NCBI RefSeq assembly: GCF_029633865.1
Contig: NC_079223.1
Span: 34,845,791-34,909,790 of the forward strand
Source of the DNA: Lampris incognitus
Taxonomy: Eukaryota; Chordata; Actinopteri; Lampriformes; Lampridae
Direction of reading: 5' to 3'
DNA: 64,000 bases
Below are positions 1-13,633 of the stretch, one piece after another (the stretch's first letter is position 1; each line of letters begins with the position of its first letter). The translations under genes and the position numbers were made by a program. The notes beneath the pieces were generated by a model that had not been told where the DNA came from, searched no databases, and worked only from the letters and a program-made list of their open reading frames with translations.

Positions 1-206
1 CTGGCGAAACTCCTCACTGTCAGGTAAAAAGAAGCGGCTGGTGACTCCACATGTATCGGAGGAGACGTGGTAATCTGCAGCCCTCCCCGGATCGGCAGAG
101 GGGGTGGGGTAGTGACCGGGATAGCTCGGAATAGTGGGAAAACTGACCAAGTACAATTGGGAGAAAAAGGGGCAAAAAAAATCCCCAAAAAACAAAACAA
201 AAAAGT
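1..206 (+). mobile_element. tRNA-derived SINE, 3' part, cut by the window edge
   Basis: This is the 3' part of the same short repeat that occurs as fuller minus-strand copies at 22199-22680 and 30602-31067. Shared blocks include AGAAGCGGCTGGTGACTCCA and the stretch around the CCGGATCGGCAGAGG motif. It ends in an A-rich tail at about 165-206, which fixes the orientation as plus. The tRNA-like head lies outside the window. I do not know the family name. Confidence 0.75.
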
Positions 207-950
207 TTATTTAAGCACTTTTGCAGCTCTTCCACATCAAATTGGTCCGTTCTGATTGGTAGATTTTCTGCCACTTTATGGTTGAAGAAAGGATCACCTG
301 TGTTGATGTCATTTTGATCTGCCTTACTCAATAGAGATTTAAAGTGTTTGTACCAATTTTGAGTACGATCCATTGCTGCTTTTCCTTTGATAGAATTCAC
401 AGGGGACATTCTTTTGTTGGTGAGGTCCCTTAGTACTTGCCATGCTGTGGAGTGTTTACGTTCGTGATGTAGTTTGTCGAGTTCTTTCGTTTTGTTTTTC
501 CCGTGTTCTTCAAGCTTAGTGTACACTTCATCCAGAGCTGTTTTGGCTTGATCTAATTCCTTTTTGGTTTTTATAGTTGTTCTGTTTTGGTGGTTCAGCG
601 ATGCCTTCTTCAACACCATTGTGGTTTGCTAGAAAGATTGTGTTCTTTCTCCTTTTCAGCAGCATTTCCAAAGCGGTTTCCTTATTTGCAGTCATTAAGG
701 AAGTGTATACTGAACTGATGTTCTGCTCTTGCATGTCATTGGAGAGTGTGCTGAATCTGTTAAAGACTGAAACTGTATATTGCTCAGATAGGTTAGTGTC
801 GTTTACAACTCTTTTCCAGTCTATTCCTTCCATTGGATCTCTATCCGGAATTTTACTTTGTCTGTAGCTAATCATACATCTGCATGAGACTATTCTATGG
901 TCTGATCTAACACTCTCGAATGAGCTGTACGCTCTAGAGTTTTTCACATG
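207..950 (-). mobile_element. non-LTR retrotransposon (RTE-like) fragment
   Basis: Two overlapping minus-strand reading frames, joined by a frameshift near 530-620, give the end of an apurinic-type endonuclease domain followed by the linker towards reverse transcriptase. The endonuclease end shows the SDHRIV motif typical of LINE endonucleases. The linker has the pattern AWQVLRDLTNK, then WYKHFKSLL, then VEELQKCLNKL, as in RTE-like LINEs. The reverse transcriptase itself is absent because a SINE copy abuts at 206. It is dead because of the frameshift and truncation. The clade is my judgement from motif layout, not from a search. Confidence 0.65.
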
Positions 951-952
951 CC

Positions 953-1395
953 AAGAATAAGGAAGGCATTTTTGTTGGTCCACAAATCAGACAGGTCATC
1001 AATGACAGGGAGTTAGAAGATCTGCTAGTGGGGCCAGAGAAAATAGCATGGAAGGCATTTAAGGATGTTGTTGAGGATTTTCTTGGCAACTACAGAGCAC
1101 CAAACTACATTGAGCTGCTTGACAACATACCCAAAGCATACAAAACCATGAAATGCAACATGTCATTGAAAACTCTTTTTCTGCTTTCACACTTGGACTT
1201 CTTCCCTGCTGATCTTGGTACAGTCAGTGACAAACATGGTGAAAGGTTTCACCAGGACATTACGACCATGGAAAAGAGCTATAAGGGCAACTGGAATCTA
1301 TCAATGCTGGCCGACTATTGTTGAACACTGACACGAGAGGCACCAGATGCTAAGTACAAACGAAAATCAGCTGCATAACATTTTAAGCTCAGTGA
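953..1395 (+). pseudogene. remnant of a mobile-element-associated orphan protein
   Basis: The plus-strand frame reads NKEGIFVGPQIRQVIND and on through GPEKIAWKAF, FLGNYRAPNY and HGERFHQDITTMEKSYKG to MLADYC. I recognise the FVGPQIRQ / GPEKxAWxAF / GERFHQDI pattern as a protein segment that recurs in many fish and arthropod genomes as an uncharacterised multicopy protein. I do not know its function. Where the family normally continues with Trp after ADYC, this copy has TGA (codon 1321-1323). A few more matching residues follow (TLTREAPDAKYKRKS) before another stop. It has no start context and lies against the LINE fragment, so it is a decayed copy. Confidence 0.55.
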
Positions 1396-1927
1396 ACTAA
1401 CACAATGTGTCAGCATCATTATGTGATTAAACATGTTATTTTCAATAAAACTTAATTTAATGTTTCTCCACATTCCTACATAATACAGCAAATCTGAAAT
1501 TATTTTTGTGTTCAGCTTGACATTGTCTATCATAATTTCAATTTTTTTTCAGGAAGCAAAACGTTTGAAAAAATGTGTTATCCCAGGGTCTGTGCTCATG
1601 TCCTTTGTGCAGTTCTTTCACACCCAGTGCATGTCTAACCCGAGCCCAAGGACAGAGCAGGCAGCCCCTAGTACTGACCAGGACACGAAGTATATTACCA
1701 AATACCATGACAGTGCTAGTAATTATCAGGGGTGATAGTGATTATGATATGATATGATATTGATTTGATTAAAGTGTTCAATTTTGCATATATATCAGAA
1801 AGTCTTACCTAATATTTTGATTTTCCTTAAACAGTATATGATGACAACTCCTTGAGCCAAAAGAAACATAATGGGGGGGGGGGGGTTCTTCGTTTCACAG
1901 TTAAAAGCTATGGCTTTGCTGGCTGCA
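1396..1927. other. annexin A11 intron sequence, nothing recognised
   Basis: AT-rich sequence with short chance ORFs only. It holds a repeated GATAT run near 1742-1760 and a run of G at about 1873-1886. No exon of the annexin core is visible on either strand. Confidence 0.5.
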
Positions 1928-2407
1928 ATTGACCTTTCGCAAAGTCCCGTCCCCCTTAGTTACTGTTGCTATGCCCGTCAAGCATTTCAGAACTACCAGG
2001 AAGTAGCCGGAAAACACCAAAACATGAAGGAGGAAATCAGCGCATTGTGTGGGTAAAAGTAACAGTAATAATACGTTAGCTGTATTAGCTATCAATAATA
2101 GCTAGTAGCAAGCTTAGCTTGGAGCAGACAGGTATTTTTGTTGATTTTGGATGGATTAAGCTGGCCAATGGGGTCTGCTATACTGCGAAATCTATTGCCG
2201 ACATTGCGCTTCTTGTGTTCTGGGTTTCGGGGAGGGAAAGAAAATTACACCCCCTCCAAACTTTTCAGATATCTAGTATCCGATTTGCAGAGCCCATAGG
2301 CACACCGTTTCAGCATTTTGTTGTGTGTTTGAAAGCTTGATGGACCGTTGCTAAGGTAGGATCGGACAAGCACCGTTCTGGGGCGGTACTTTGCGAAAGG
2401 TCAATTA
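1928..2407. mobile_element. terminal-inverted-repeat DNA element (MITE-like), about 480 bp
   Basis: The left end AATTGACCTTTCGCAAAGTC is matched on the opposite strand by the right end, where ACTTTGCGAAAGGTCAATT closes at 2407. The similarity continues inward through the CCG.CCCC and CTTAG stretches of both ends, so the termini are inverted repeats of about 40-50 bp. The interior encodes no recognisable transposase, only short frames such as 2119-2340. I therefore read it as a non-autonomous DNA transposon. I could not settle the target-site duplication or the superfamily. Confidence 0.65.
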
Positions 2408-2462
2408 AGTCTAGCCCAATAAAGCAGGTAAGCAAATAAATTCTTTTTCCAATGTGTCTTAC

Positions 2463-2831
2463 ATTGATTGCAGGAGCTACAGACATGGCTCCTCCACCAT
2501 AAGCTGGCATGGACGGATTGGGTGATGGGACCTTTGGGTACCCTGGCATAGGTGCTGGTGCTCCTCCAAAGCCAGGCATGGACGGGTTGGGCGATGGTGC
2601 ACGAGGGTATCCAGGCATGGGCTGGCCCGGCTGGCTAGGGAAACCCATTCCAGGGCCTTGAGGCTGGGGCATGGTTCCTCCTGGCTGCGGGTACAGGCCA
2701 TATGGCTGTTGGTTAGGTATGGGAGCACCAACGCCCCCTGACTGGGGGGCCTGTGGGTACCCCCCAGAAGCTTGGGTAAACATGGACGGGTTTGGAGTAA
2801 ACCCTCCCATGGCTGCAGAGATCTGGTTGGC
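2463..2831 (-). CDS. anxa11: annexin A11, third coding exon (low-complexity N-terminal domain)
   Basis: This 369-bp exon (123 codons, phase 0 at both ends) runs from an acceptor CCACAG before GCCAACCAGATC to a donor AAT|GTAAGA. It starts ANQISAAMGGF, aligning with the MAANMSGTFGG region of mammalian annexin A11, and continues through QQPYGLYPQPGG. Two near-repeats follow, around RAPSPNPSMPGFGG and KVPSPNPSMPAYGG. The composition is Pro/Gly/Met/Tyr/Gln-rich, as expected of the disordered prion-like domain that mediates phase separation and binds ALG-2 and calcyclin in mammals (family knowledge). The upstream intron 2832-3550 holds nothing else recognisable. The next exon, starting the four annexin repeats, is not in the window, so the gene is cut at the left edge. 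Confidence 0.88.
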
Positions 2832-3550
2832 CTGTGGTCGGGAAAGATTGGCATCCCATAAAATGTATATAGAACCCCGATTGTCAACATTCACATGCAA
2901 GTGAAAAGTAATTAGCCACACCTTGTTTGGATCAACTTCATACACAATCAGTGATTTGTTCTTTTGTTTGTAATTTGTTCAAAGTTCTTTATTACCAATA
3001 TCACTGTTACTGTCCAATGTTCCAGTGACTATAATCCTTATCCCGGGTCTGAATCAAGTTAAGAGTTATTAACCTGGATATTTTGAACATCTGATTTTCT
3101 TCTGCACAAGTTTATATCCAGATAAAGTGTGGCCATGCTTAATTACAAAATGGGAAACTTATCATCTTTAGTTCTGTATGCACACATTAGGATGCAACAT
3201 AAAGATGCAACATGAACAAGAAATGGAATTATGTAATTAAAAGAAGGAAATTTACAGCAGATAGTCAGGTTTTAAAGCACTGACAGAAGTAATGTCTAAG
3301 ATGCAATTACTTTTTCTCATGCGAAAGAATTGGAGACGGAAATAGAAAAAAAGAGCTGCATTGCTGAGGCTTTTAAGATGTAGACTTAGAATAAGTCTTA
3401 CCGTAAAACAAATAGATGTGATATTCCAGCTATGGCTGTGTAATTCATTTTAACCAGGATCTTCAATGCAATTATCAGTCGATTTAAAATGGCAGACATT
3501 ATTAAAGCATTTTCTGGGTGGGGGAAAGGATGCATTCATTGCAAACTTAC

Positions 3551-3645
3551 CATGGCAGGGAGATTAGCAGCATTGAATCCAGGGTTGGGCAAATTGTCAA
3601 GACCAATGGAGGGGTACCCACCAGACGGCCCACCACCCCAGCTGC
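3551..3645 (-). CDS. anxa11: annexin A11, second coding exon
   Basis: A 95-bp exon with acceptor CTCTTGTAG and donor CCATG|GTAAGT. The first two bases complete the Gly codon split from the previous exon. It reads WGGGPSGGYPSIGLDNLPNP then GFNAANLPAM. The motif PSIGLDN corresponds to PPIGLDN in mammalian annexin A11. That is the region containing the Asp altered in ALS-linked human variants (family knowledge; the residue follows from alignment by eye). Phase closes at 0, in agreement with the next exon. The intron 3646-4178 shows no further feature. Confidence 0.9.
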
Positions 3646-4178
3646 CTACAAGAGATAACAGAGGCAACCATAGACTTTACTTCTGTATGTTTTGAATTGA
3701 AGACGTTCGTTAACATGCCATGTTATTTAAGAAAAAAAAGATATTTAGTTACAAAACAGTCCTTGTTTTAAATTGAGATAAACTCTTTTAAAAGTGTCCC
3801 TTTGAGGAAAAAGAAAAAGGCAGAAACCAGGGGATAGACAGACAGGAATGAGCCATCTGCTGGTGATGCCTTGTTTCTCACTTCGTTGATAGTTAAAAGG
3901 TAGAAGTGTCCCAGACACAGAATGGGAGTACTGTGTGAGAGATAGATGGAAAAGTTGCTGCTCCTAGCAACAGCAGATGTTTGGTGAAGAAATAAAATCA
4001 CAGTTTAACCTAAACCTCATGATCTCTGTTGGTTAGACAAATGGCATGACTCAATCGCCATGTCATGGGATTTTTGAGTTGTTTCCATCCAATCACTTGC
4101 CATTATAATATCAAGTCTAACTCCCTCTCATTTTTTTCAGTGAGCACATTTCATTACTCTGATATGTGCACATCTTAC

Positions 4179-4414
4179 CTGTTGGTGGCATAGGAGGATA
4201 GCCACCAGCCTGAGGAGGATAGCCACCAGCCTGAGCAGGATAGCCACCGGGCTGAGGAGGGTAGCCGCCTGCCTGTGACGGGTAACTCCCTGCTTGGGGA
4301 GGATACATTCCAGGCTGGGGTGGGTAGGCCCCTGGCTGTGGAGGATACGCTCCTGGCTGTGGAGGATAACCGCCAGCCTGTGGGGGGTATCCAGGGTAGC
4401 TCATGGTTTCAGTC
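4179..4414 (-). CDS. anxa11: annexin A11, exon with start codon
   Basis: The ATG is at 4404-4402, ten bases after a TTTCTTAG acceptor, so the exon begins at about 4414. The 226 coding bases end at donor ACAG|GTAAGATG. It encodes [18 protein letters not shown] followed by about nine more copies of a YPPQ(P/A)G-type heptad, ending PPMPPTG. The opening MSYPGYPP is diagnostic of annexin A11. With the two downstream exons this gives 230 codons of N-terminal domain, somewhat longer than the roughly 190-200 residues I recall for human. Annexin A11 is a Ca2+-dependent phospholipid-binding protein implicated in cytokinesis and in tethering RNA granules to lysosomes. Teleosts may have anxa11a and anxa11b, and I cannot say which this is. 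Confidence 0.93.
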
Positions 4415-6800
4415 CTAAGAAAGATTAATTAAGACACTGGCCTTTTAAAACATACTATCTATGAAGTTTAAAAATTCTCTTTAATGTATCTGCAAAGAGG
4501 TTTGGATTTTTGTTCCATTTGCACACCCCTATGGATAAAAGCGGCAGTGTTTCACAGAAGAACGACATTGCCTCTTGTTGCAAAAATCCACATTCATCCT
4601 CTAGTGAATGAAGATCTTTGTACCTTTTGCTACATTTTCTTTTGAAGAGTGAAATGGTGTTTTGGGGAAAAAAAACAGGTGTTTGCAAATATACAGTGAT
4701 GAGATAACGTATCTCTGATTGTGGCCTTGCATCTCATGTGTGCAATAAATTGTTTCATCAGATTTCTCGGGGAATCCAACTCAGAAAAGCATTTCAAATC
4801 ATTATATAGCAATATCTAGAGCCAATCTTCCCGCTGACGGTCTCATTTTCTAATGTCAGTCGTATAAAAAGGCATCATAAATTAAATTGAGACTGACAAA
4901 TCTGAAAAATTCCTTGTAGCAGCTTTAACATTATGTGCACCTAGTATGGCCAATTAGAGACAAGAACTTAATGTTCAGCTGCCAGGGGGCATCAGTTGTT
5001 GGCATCAGAATGAGTTTATAGTGAAAAGGTATGTTGGGGTGACTGAATATAACTGACAGCACCTTTAAGGCATGTTCAGTATAGAAACCATTGATCTCCA
5101 GAAAGATTCCCTTCTCCTATCCCTTGGCTCAATGACCAAGAATGACAGAGTAAGGAAAAATCTCCAGAATTTTTTAAAATAAAGGAATAATTTTGCATTA
5201 ACAGCACCATATCTTAAAATAAGATATTACTGATCAATCCAGTAACTACTAGTTAGGAAATACAAAAACAATGTCTTTAACATTTGCTAAAGCATGCTTC
5301 ACTCATATTTATACTAGGCCTTAGTATTTTAAACGTCCATGAGCCACCCAACACACAGGCTACTCAAATGACATTATTTTTTATTTTTGCATCCAGTGGT
5401 AAACCTTAGAGCAATATCAATGCCATGGCAATCTCATGGGAGGCAAAACTCTTCAACTGAGAGCACAGAAATTGCCATCTGAAAACCCTATGTTCAAATA
5501 TGCCTAATTGTTGCATGGTGAAACAGCATTCTCCTCTGCTTTGCATTCTATGTCCATGGAAAAAACAGGCAGTCATTGCTATATTTGTATAAGAACACAT
5601 TAGGGAGGAGCTACCTAAAGGAACAGAGTTGTGTTCAGAAGAGACACTACCTTGTTTATCTGATGAATACAACATTCAGTCTTTCAACCTGCAGTCAAAT
5701 ATTTGAATGCAATGTATTGGCTAGGTATTTAATCTATGTAAAAGGTGTTTTTTTTAAATAATTCCCAGCAGAATATCCTGAATTTTGGCGCTACCCCAGC
5801 CATGTATGTCCCCCTAAATAGGTCTACATTGCCAGAGACCGATAAAATGTAATCATACCAAGTGCCACTGTTAATAAGTGCTAGAATCAATTTAAACAAA
5901 CCTTAAGTATTTGCATATCAGTAGTATGTAGTCTTTAGATGTGCAGGATCAAACACGGCACAAGTGTAAAAGTCTAAATGTGAGAACGTCTAATTGAAAA
6001 ATGAATGGCTTTGATATATATCATCAACATGGCAGCTTTTAGTGATGAAACTTGTACACGTCACAACCACAATTCACAGCCGTAATGCTTTTAAGATGTT
6101 GGACTCAAAGTGAAGATTATTCCTATCAGAAATATTAAAAATGTGTCGAAACCTGTTCTAACGTTAGATCTGTGGACATCATGGCCCCTGTTAAGATGAA
6201 GAGCCTCCTGAAAGCTTGAGAATGAGTTAGGTTAGTCCTCAGGTTAAACATGACTGTTTGTAATCTGACTACTCTGACTTTACTCATCAGCTGCTTATCA
6301 TTATTTATTCATGTCATGTTCACCAAGTCTCATAAGTGGGCCCTGGATACTTTAAGGTTTTGGGAAGATCATTAAAAACGTTACTGCTAAAACGAATTAT
6401 AAAGGCAAATAAAACCCCATGTCTGCACAAGGCCCGCCCTAAACTTCCGAATTCAATTTCCTCCTGGAGGCTATTTATAAAAGTATGCGCCAGCCAACTT
6501 TCAGTTAAGGCAACATTTCCTCTTTAAGTATATAACAGATCCCTGAATTGTACAGAAGGCGATGCTGCATACATGAACTAGTCACGCTCTCGGTAATCGC
6601 GTCGGGGGATCGAGAAACTTTTAGCTAGCTCCAGTGTTGACAGGCTAACGACAACATCGGAGAACGACAATGTCGGGTTAAAATAACTCCAACTTTAAGT
6701 CATAACGTAGCTCAACTGGCTATGTAAAAATTGTTCTCTCACGTTGTAAGCTGAAATAAAATTCCTTAAATTTAAGTAAATAAACAAGGACGCGGCTTAC
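4415..6800 (-). other. annexin A11 first intron
   Basis: About 2.4 kb of AT-rich sequence between the inferred noncoding first exon and the exon carrying the ATG. I see no repeats of recognisable family and no credible ORF. It is intron only if the first-exon call at 6801-6960 is right. Confidence 0.45.
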
Positions 6801-6960
6801 TTTCGTCAGCGGCCTCTTCTTGTGCCGTGTGTATCGGGCAGCGCTCTGTCTTGTCCTGCCCGTGTTTAACTGCTGTGGGTGGGACTCATATTTTCCATGT
6901 GCGGAACCCACCCATCTTCCTGTCAGCGCACACACAAGCAACTGAATGCTTTTCCCGACG
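6801..6960 (-). promoter_or_regulatory. anxa11: probable noncoding first exon and promoter of annexin A11
   Basis: On the minus strand the sequence GGCCGCTGACGAAA is followed by GTAAGCCGCG, a good donor at 6801/6800. The preceding bases, with a CGGCGGCG cluster at 6959-6967, are CpG-rich compared with the surroundings. The ATG exon has an acceptor only ten bases before the ATG, so an upstream noncoding exon must exist and this is the best candidate. The extent of the exon and the transcription start are guesses. No TATA box was assigned. Confidence 0.4.
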
Positions 6961-7985
6961 CGGCGGCGGCATGTTACACAACCCCAAGAAACAAAACACT
7001 GTGTTTGTTGGTTGGTTTGTTTGTAGTGTCGATCCGGCACAAACATATTCAACGACGGAGGGCTGCGTTGGAACATGTGACAAAGTCAATCAAACTATAT
7101 GGATGGATGGATATTTTTCTTAAAAAAAAAAACAAAAAAAAAAATCTAATAGCGAACGTACAAATATTACGCAATCAACGGACGGTTTGTGATGTCGTGT
7201 AATGAACACAAGAGGGCGCCCCTTTTCAATTTAGTTGAGTTACGCCCCGACCTGTCGGTTATTTCGGCTGGGTCAGCCCTCTAGCTAAGAGAAATCGACA
7301 TCACAAATGTTCTTTCTAATATCTTATTCTGTGTTTGTTAATAATTAACCATAAGTGCATGTGGCTACTTATTAGAGGTCCATCGCTTCCTAATACGTTT
7401 ACAGAGATTTTAGAGTTAATGGGGCTCAGTACCCTCACTGAGGGAAACACAACGAATATTATTAGCAATATTATAGTTCAAAGATGAAAACTGTTGACCA
7501 GTCGAGTCTATAAATCATCAGATTAAGACAGTGTGTGTGTGTGGGGGGGGTGTCGAAAGATGGGAGTCAGTTGTTGAGTGCAGACTTCTCACGCCTGCCT
7601 GTCCCTGAATAAACAATACAAATCACACCTCCATCTGTACTATACCTGAATAAACAAATCATTTACTCACTCATCCCTTGATCTCATCTTTGCCTCTCTA
7701 CCACACCACACCACCCACACCCGCACGCACACACACACACACACAAGACAAAAAATTATATCAAATGTAAAACCGGTTGTGCCACAACAAACATCGGTTC
7801 CTGAGCAAAACATTTGAGATTATCCATCAGAATCACTAATACGGAGTACGACCAGCCAATAATCTCACACAGTGTTGAATTATTATTCATGTGAATTGGA
7901 AAGCAAACGGTCATTCGCCTGCGTCTGCCGTGACGCACAGCCGTCACCATTGCATATCCAATGAGCTTCTCGCTTCCCCTCTGTA
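6961..7985. other. intergenic spacer between divergent anxa11 and zcchc24
   Basis: About 1 kb with A-rich runs near 7121-7144, a short TG/G run at 7531-7549 and a short (CA)n at about 7725-7745. No gene is seen. It probably carries regulatory sequence for both divergent genes, but no individual site can be supported. Confidence 0.5.
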
Positions 7986-10343
<2,358 letters not shown>

Positions 10344-10389
<46 letters not shown>

Positions 10390-10458
10390 CTCTCTCCCTG
10401 TCAGTTGCGCTCTCTCTGCCTCAGTCAATCATTCACACACACCACACACACACACACC

Positions 10459-10542
<84 letters not shown>

Positions 10543-10661
10543 AGTTGCGCTCTCTCTGCCTCACTCAATCATTCACACACACACACACACACCACACACA
10601 CACACACCTCTCTCTCTCTCTCTCTCTCTGTCAGTTGCGCTCTCTCTCTGCCTCACTCAAT

Positions 10662-10712
<51 letters not shown>

Positions 10713-10767
10713 TCTCTCTGTCACCGTCTGTCAGTCACTCTCTCTCTCTCCCTCACTCAATCATTCA

Positions 10768-10807
<40 letters not shown>
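10344..10807. repeat. compound CA/CT satellite with a higher-order unit
   Basis: Alternating (CA)n and (CT)n tracts, the longest CT tract being about 78 bp at 10462-10539. A non-simple linker separates them: GTCAGTTGCGCTCTCTCTGC followed by CTCA(C/G)TCAATCATT. The linker recurs at about 10400, 10540 and 10630, with a diverged copy near 10727. The whole is therefore a tandem array of roughly four units of variable length. The long ORFs here (HTHTHT / SLSLSL) are by-products of the dinucleotide repeats. Confidence 0.9.
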
Positions 10808-10811
<4 letters not shown>

Positions 10812-11169
10812 AAATAGACTAATAGGCTCACCCATCATTAGCAGAGGTGTATGAAGTGTGTTTCTGTCAGGGAAACACCAGGAGTTAATTCTAAGGCTAG
10901 AGTAAAGCTACGTAAGGATTTAGGCAGGAAGATATTAGTCACGGATTAAAACAACTGGCAGGTGAAAGACAAATGAGCAAAGCCATTTGATAGATTTAAA
11001 AAAAAGAAAGAAATTGAATATGGGTCCAGGAACTGAAGTTGGTTTTGGTTTGCAGGACCTAACGGTCTTGGACTTCGCCGTCTCGGACATTAGCGCTGAC
11101 CCAGTTGCCAAAGTGTAAGGTTTCTCTGTGCTATGCAAATTTAGAAAATTAATGTCCAAACAGCACCGG

Positions 11170-11840
11170 GATATCCCAAAGATAAACATTACCCTCAGTG
11201 ACAGAGAGTTGAATCGGTTCATCTGGACACCACGTTTACTGAGAGAGAAACGTTTCGCCTCTCGTCTAAGTGACCTCTTCAGTCTCAACACACTGCAGGT
11301 GTCCCCACCCTAAACAATACAGTGGCATAATGACCGAAACCAACGGCCAGTTTCATATGCAGATTGCCGGGATCATTAATTAGAGTTACAATGGCCATGT
11401 GTACTATTCAGAGGATTGGGGAATAGTACTCTTAGCCCCCCCCCCCCCCAACTCAGTTCAGGGATGGTCGTTCCCTCTTCACATAGATGGCCTCTTTGAC
11501 TCCCCATTCAAACCAGCGTTCCTCCATATCAAGGATGTGCACATCCTCCTAAGAGTACATCTGTCGCCATCTTGCAATGCTGTGATTGCAACCATTCCCA
11601 AATGCTCTGTGAACAGTACACATGGCCCTTGTCACTCTAGTTAATGGTGACAGTAAGTTGAATATGAAACTGGTCGTTGGTTTTGGTCATTATGCCACTG
11701 TATTGTTTATAAGGGTGGGGATACCTGCAGTCGGTTGAGACTAAAGAGGTCACTTAGATGAGTGATGAAACATATCTATGAACTGATTCAACATTCTGTG
11801 AATGCCTTACCTGGATTATTGAGCATGCATAATGACATTA
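11170..11840. mobile_element. Penelope-like element: inverted dimer of two 3' ends
   Basis: On the minus strand, 11550 down to 11457 reads EDVHILDMEERWFEWGVKEA then IYVKRERPSL, which I recognise as the C-terminal part of the GIY-YIG endonuclease of fish Penelope-like elements. Further down the same strand, at about 11406 to 11375, comes NSTHGHCNSN and a stop. On the plus strand, 11557-11641 reads LSPSCNAVIATIPKCSVNST then HGPCHSS and a stop, the same C-terminus from a second copy. The flanking 3' sequences then mirror each other: about 11200-11359 matches the reverse complement of 11662-11806, with shared TCTAAGTGACCTC, CAGTGGCATAATGACC and AACCAACG.CCAGTTTCATAT. No intact reverse transcriptase is present. 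Confidence 0.6.
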
Positions 11841-12617
11841 CCCTCAGTGCTGACATCAAGATTGTCTTTACATTTCATAGGACAACTCACAAGCTTATTT
11901 CACTCAACAAAAAAAAAAGGTGATAAATTGACACATTTGATGTGTTATCTGAAAAAGTGGCGAGGTAACAACTGAGTTTGTGGCTAAAACCATTGATTAT
12001 GTCAGTGGATGTCCTGTTCAGAGCTAGCTGAATAGTTCTGAGAAAGTAATCGGTATTTCCGTTTATTTTTCCTTTGTTGACCACTGAAGGAAAAAAAAAG
12101 AACATGAATTGTTTTACTTTACAGTCTGTACGGCTTAACTCAAAGGTCAATTCTCGTACCTCCTTTCGTCCATTGACTGTATTGGTATTCAGAAGGCATC
12201 CACTGGATTGACTAGGCAGTGGCATGCAGCATGGCTCGCTGGGTGTCAGAGCTGACTGCAGACAGTGACCATGGCTAGTTTGCCTCCAACAGCGCATGGT
12301 GAAGGTACTGATGTTCCACTGACTGGCAACAGAGCTTGCTTCCCTTCTTGTATACAATGAGTCATCCTCTATAAAGTCCTGTCTTTCTCTGCGGACACGC
12401 TCAGTACTTTTCCAGCTCATAAGCACAGCTGGGCCTCTCGCCAGATGTTCTGAATTTAATGAGAGAAATGATCTTGGAGGGTTTTCCGCGTAAGAGAAAA
12501 AAAAATAGGACAGAACAGTCAAAGGAAATTGATGATTAAACTCAACATGTCAAACTCGCCAAACCAGAAATGCAGTGTTTTGTGTGATATTCCCACGTGA
12601 CACTGTAGTACAGCATC

Positions 12618-12618
<1 letters not shown>
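11841..12618 (+). other. zcchc24 intron 1, 3' part
   Basis: Single-copy-looking sequence. The minus-strand ORF over 11887-12522 has no recognisable domain, an unusual composition and no splice support. I treat it as chance. Confidence 0.45.

Positions 12619-12706
<88 letters not shown>
12619..12706. repeat. (TG)n microsatellite, about 44 units
   Basis: Uninterrupted TG dinucleotides over about 88 bp, ending 126 bp upstream of zcchc24 exon 2. Confidence 0.97.
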
Positions 12707-12708
<2 letters not shown>

Positions 12709-12802
12709 TGAGTGTATATAAGCATTCTAAAATCTACTCATTTTCCATGGTTCATTTTCTGTCTTTGGAAAGATATTTTTAAGTCTGCAGGGCAAATCTT
12801 GA

Positions 12803-13078
<276 letters not shown>

Positions 13079-13417
13079 TAGCTCTAGCTTGCATGTCAAA
13101 TCAGTCTAAAGTCATAATGTAGTATAATTTAATAGAATAAGCAGTCAAACACAATTATGAAAATATAATTTAATTTCAGTGTCGAATAGTAACTTGGCCT
13201 CTTGCATCATGTCAACTTTGCAGTGATTTCATTGTTTTATCTGTGTCATGTGCTGTCATTGAAGCCGATGATGCCTCCAAAACGTTTTGCAGCAATTGAA
13301 CATGTCTCTTTTGCATGTCAGTGTTTCTTGCTGTGTCTCCATCTCCATCTCTGTCCTCATTTTTTCTCTTTCTCATGCTCACTATTTCACTCTTTCTGTC
13401 TTTCTGTTGCTGCCTTG

Positions 13418-13622
<205 letters not shown>

Positions 13623-13633
<11 letters not shown>

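Noticed and set aside
1-2462. Search for annexin A11 core-repeat exons
   Set aside because: No annexin repeat motif (such as GxGTDE or the KGFGTDE-type start) was found on the minus strand; this part is intron filled with mobile elements.
6720-7202. Overlapping ORFs on both strands near the anxa11 promoter
   Set aside because: No frame has a recognisable domain; the openness comes from a GC-rich promoter-like stretch.
11887-12522. 211-codon minus-strand ORF in zcchc24 intron 1
   Set aside because: No domain, no recognisable similarity, no splice-site logic, and poly-Phe/Lys runs from A/T tracts; most likely chance.
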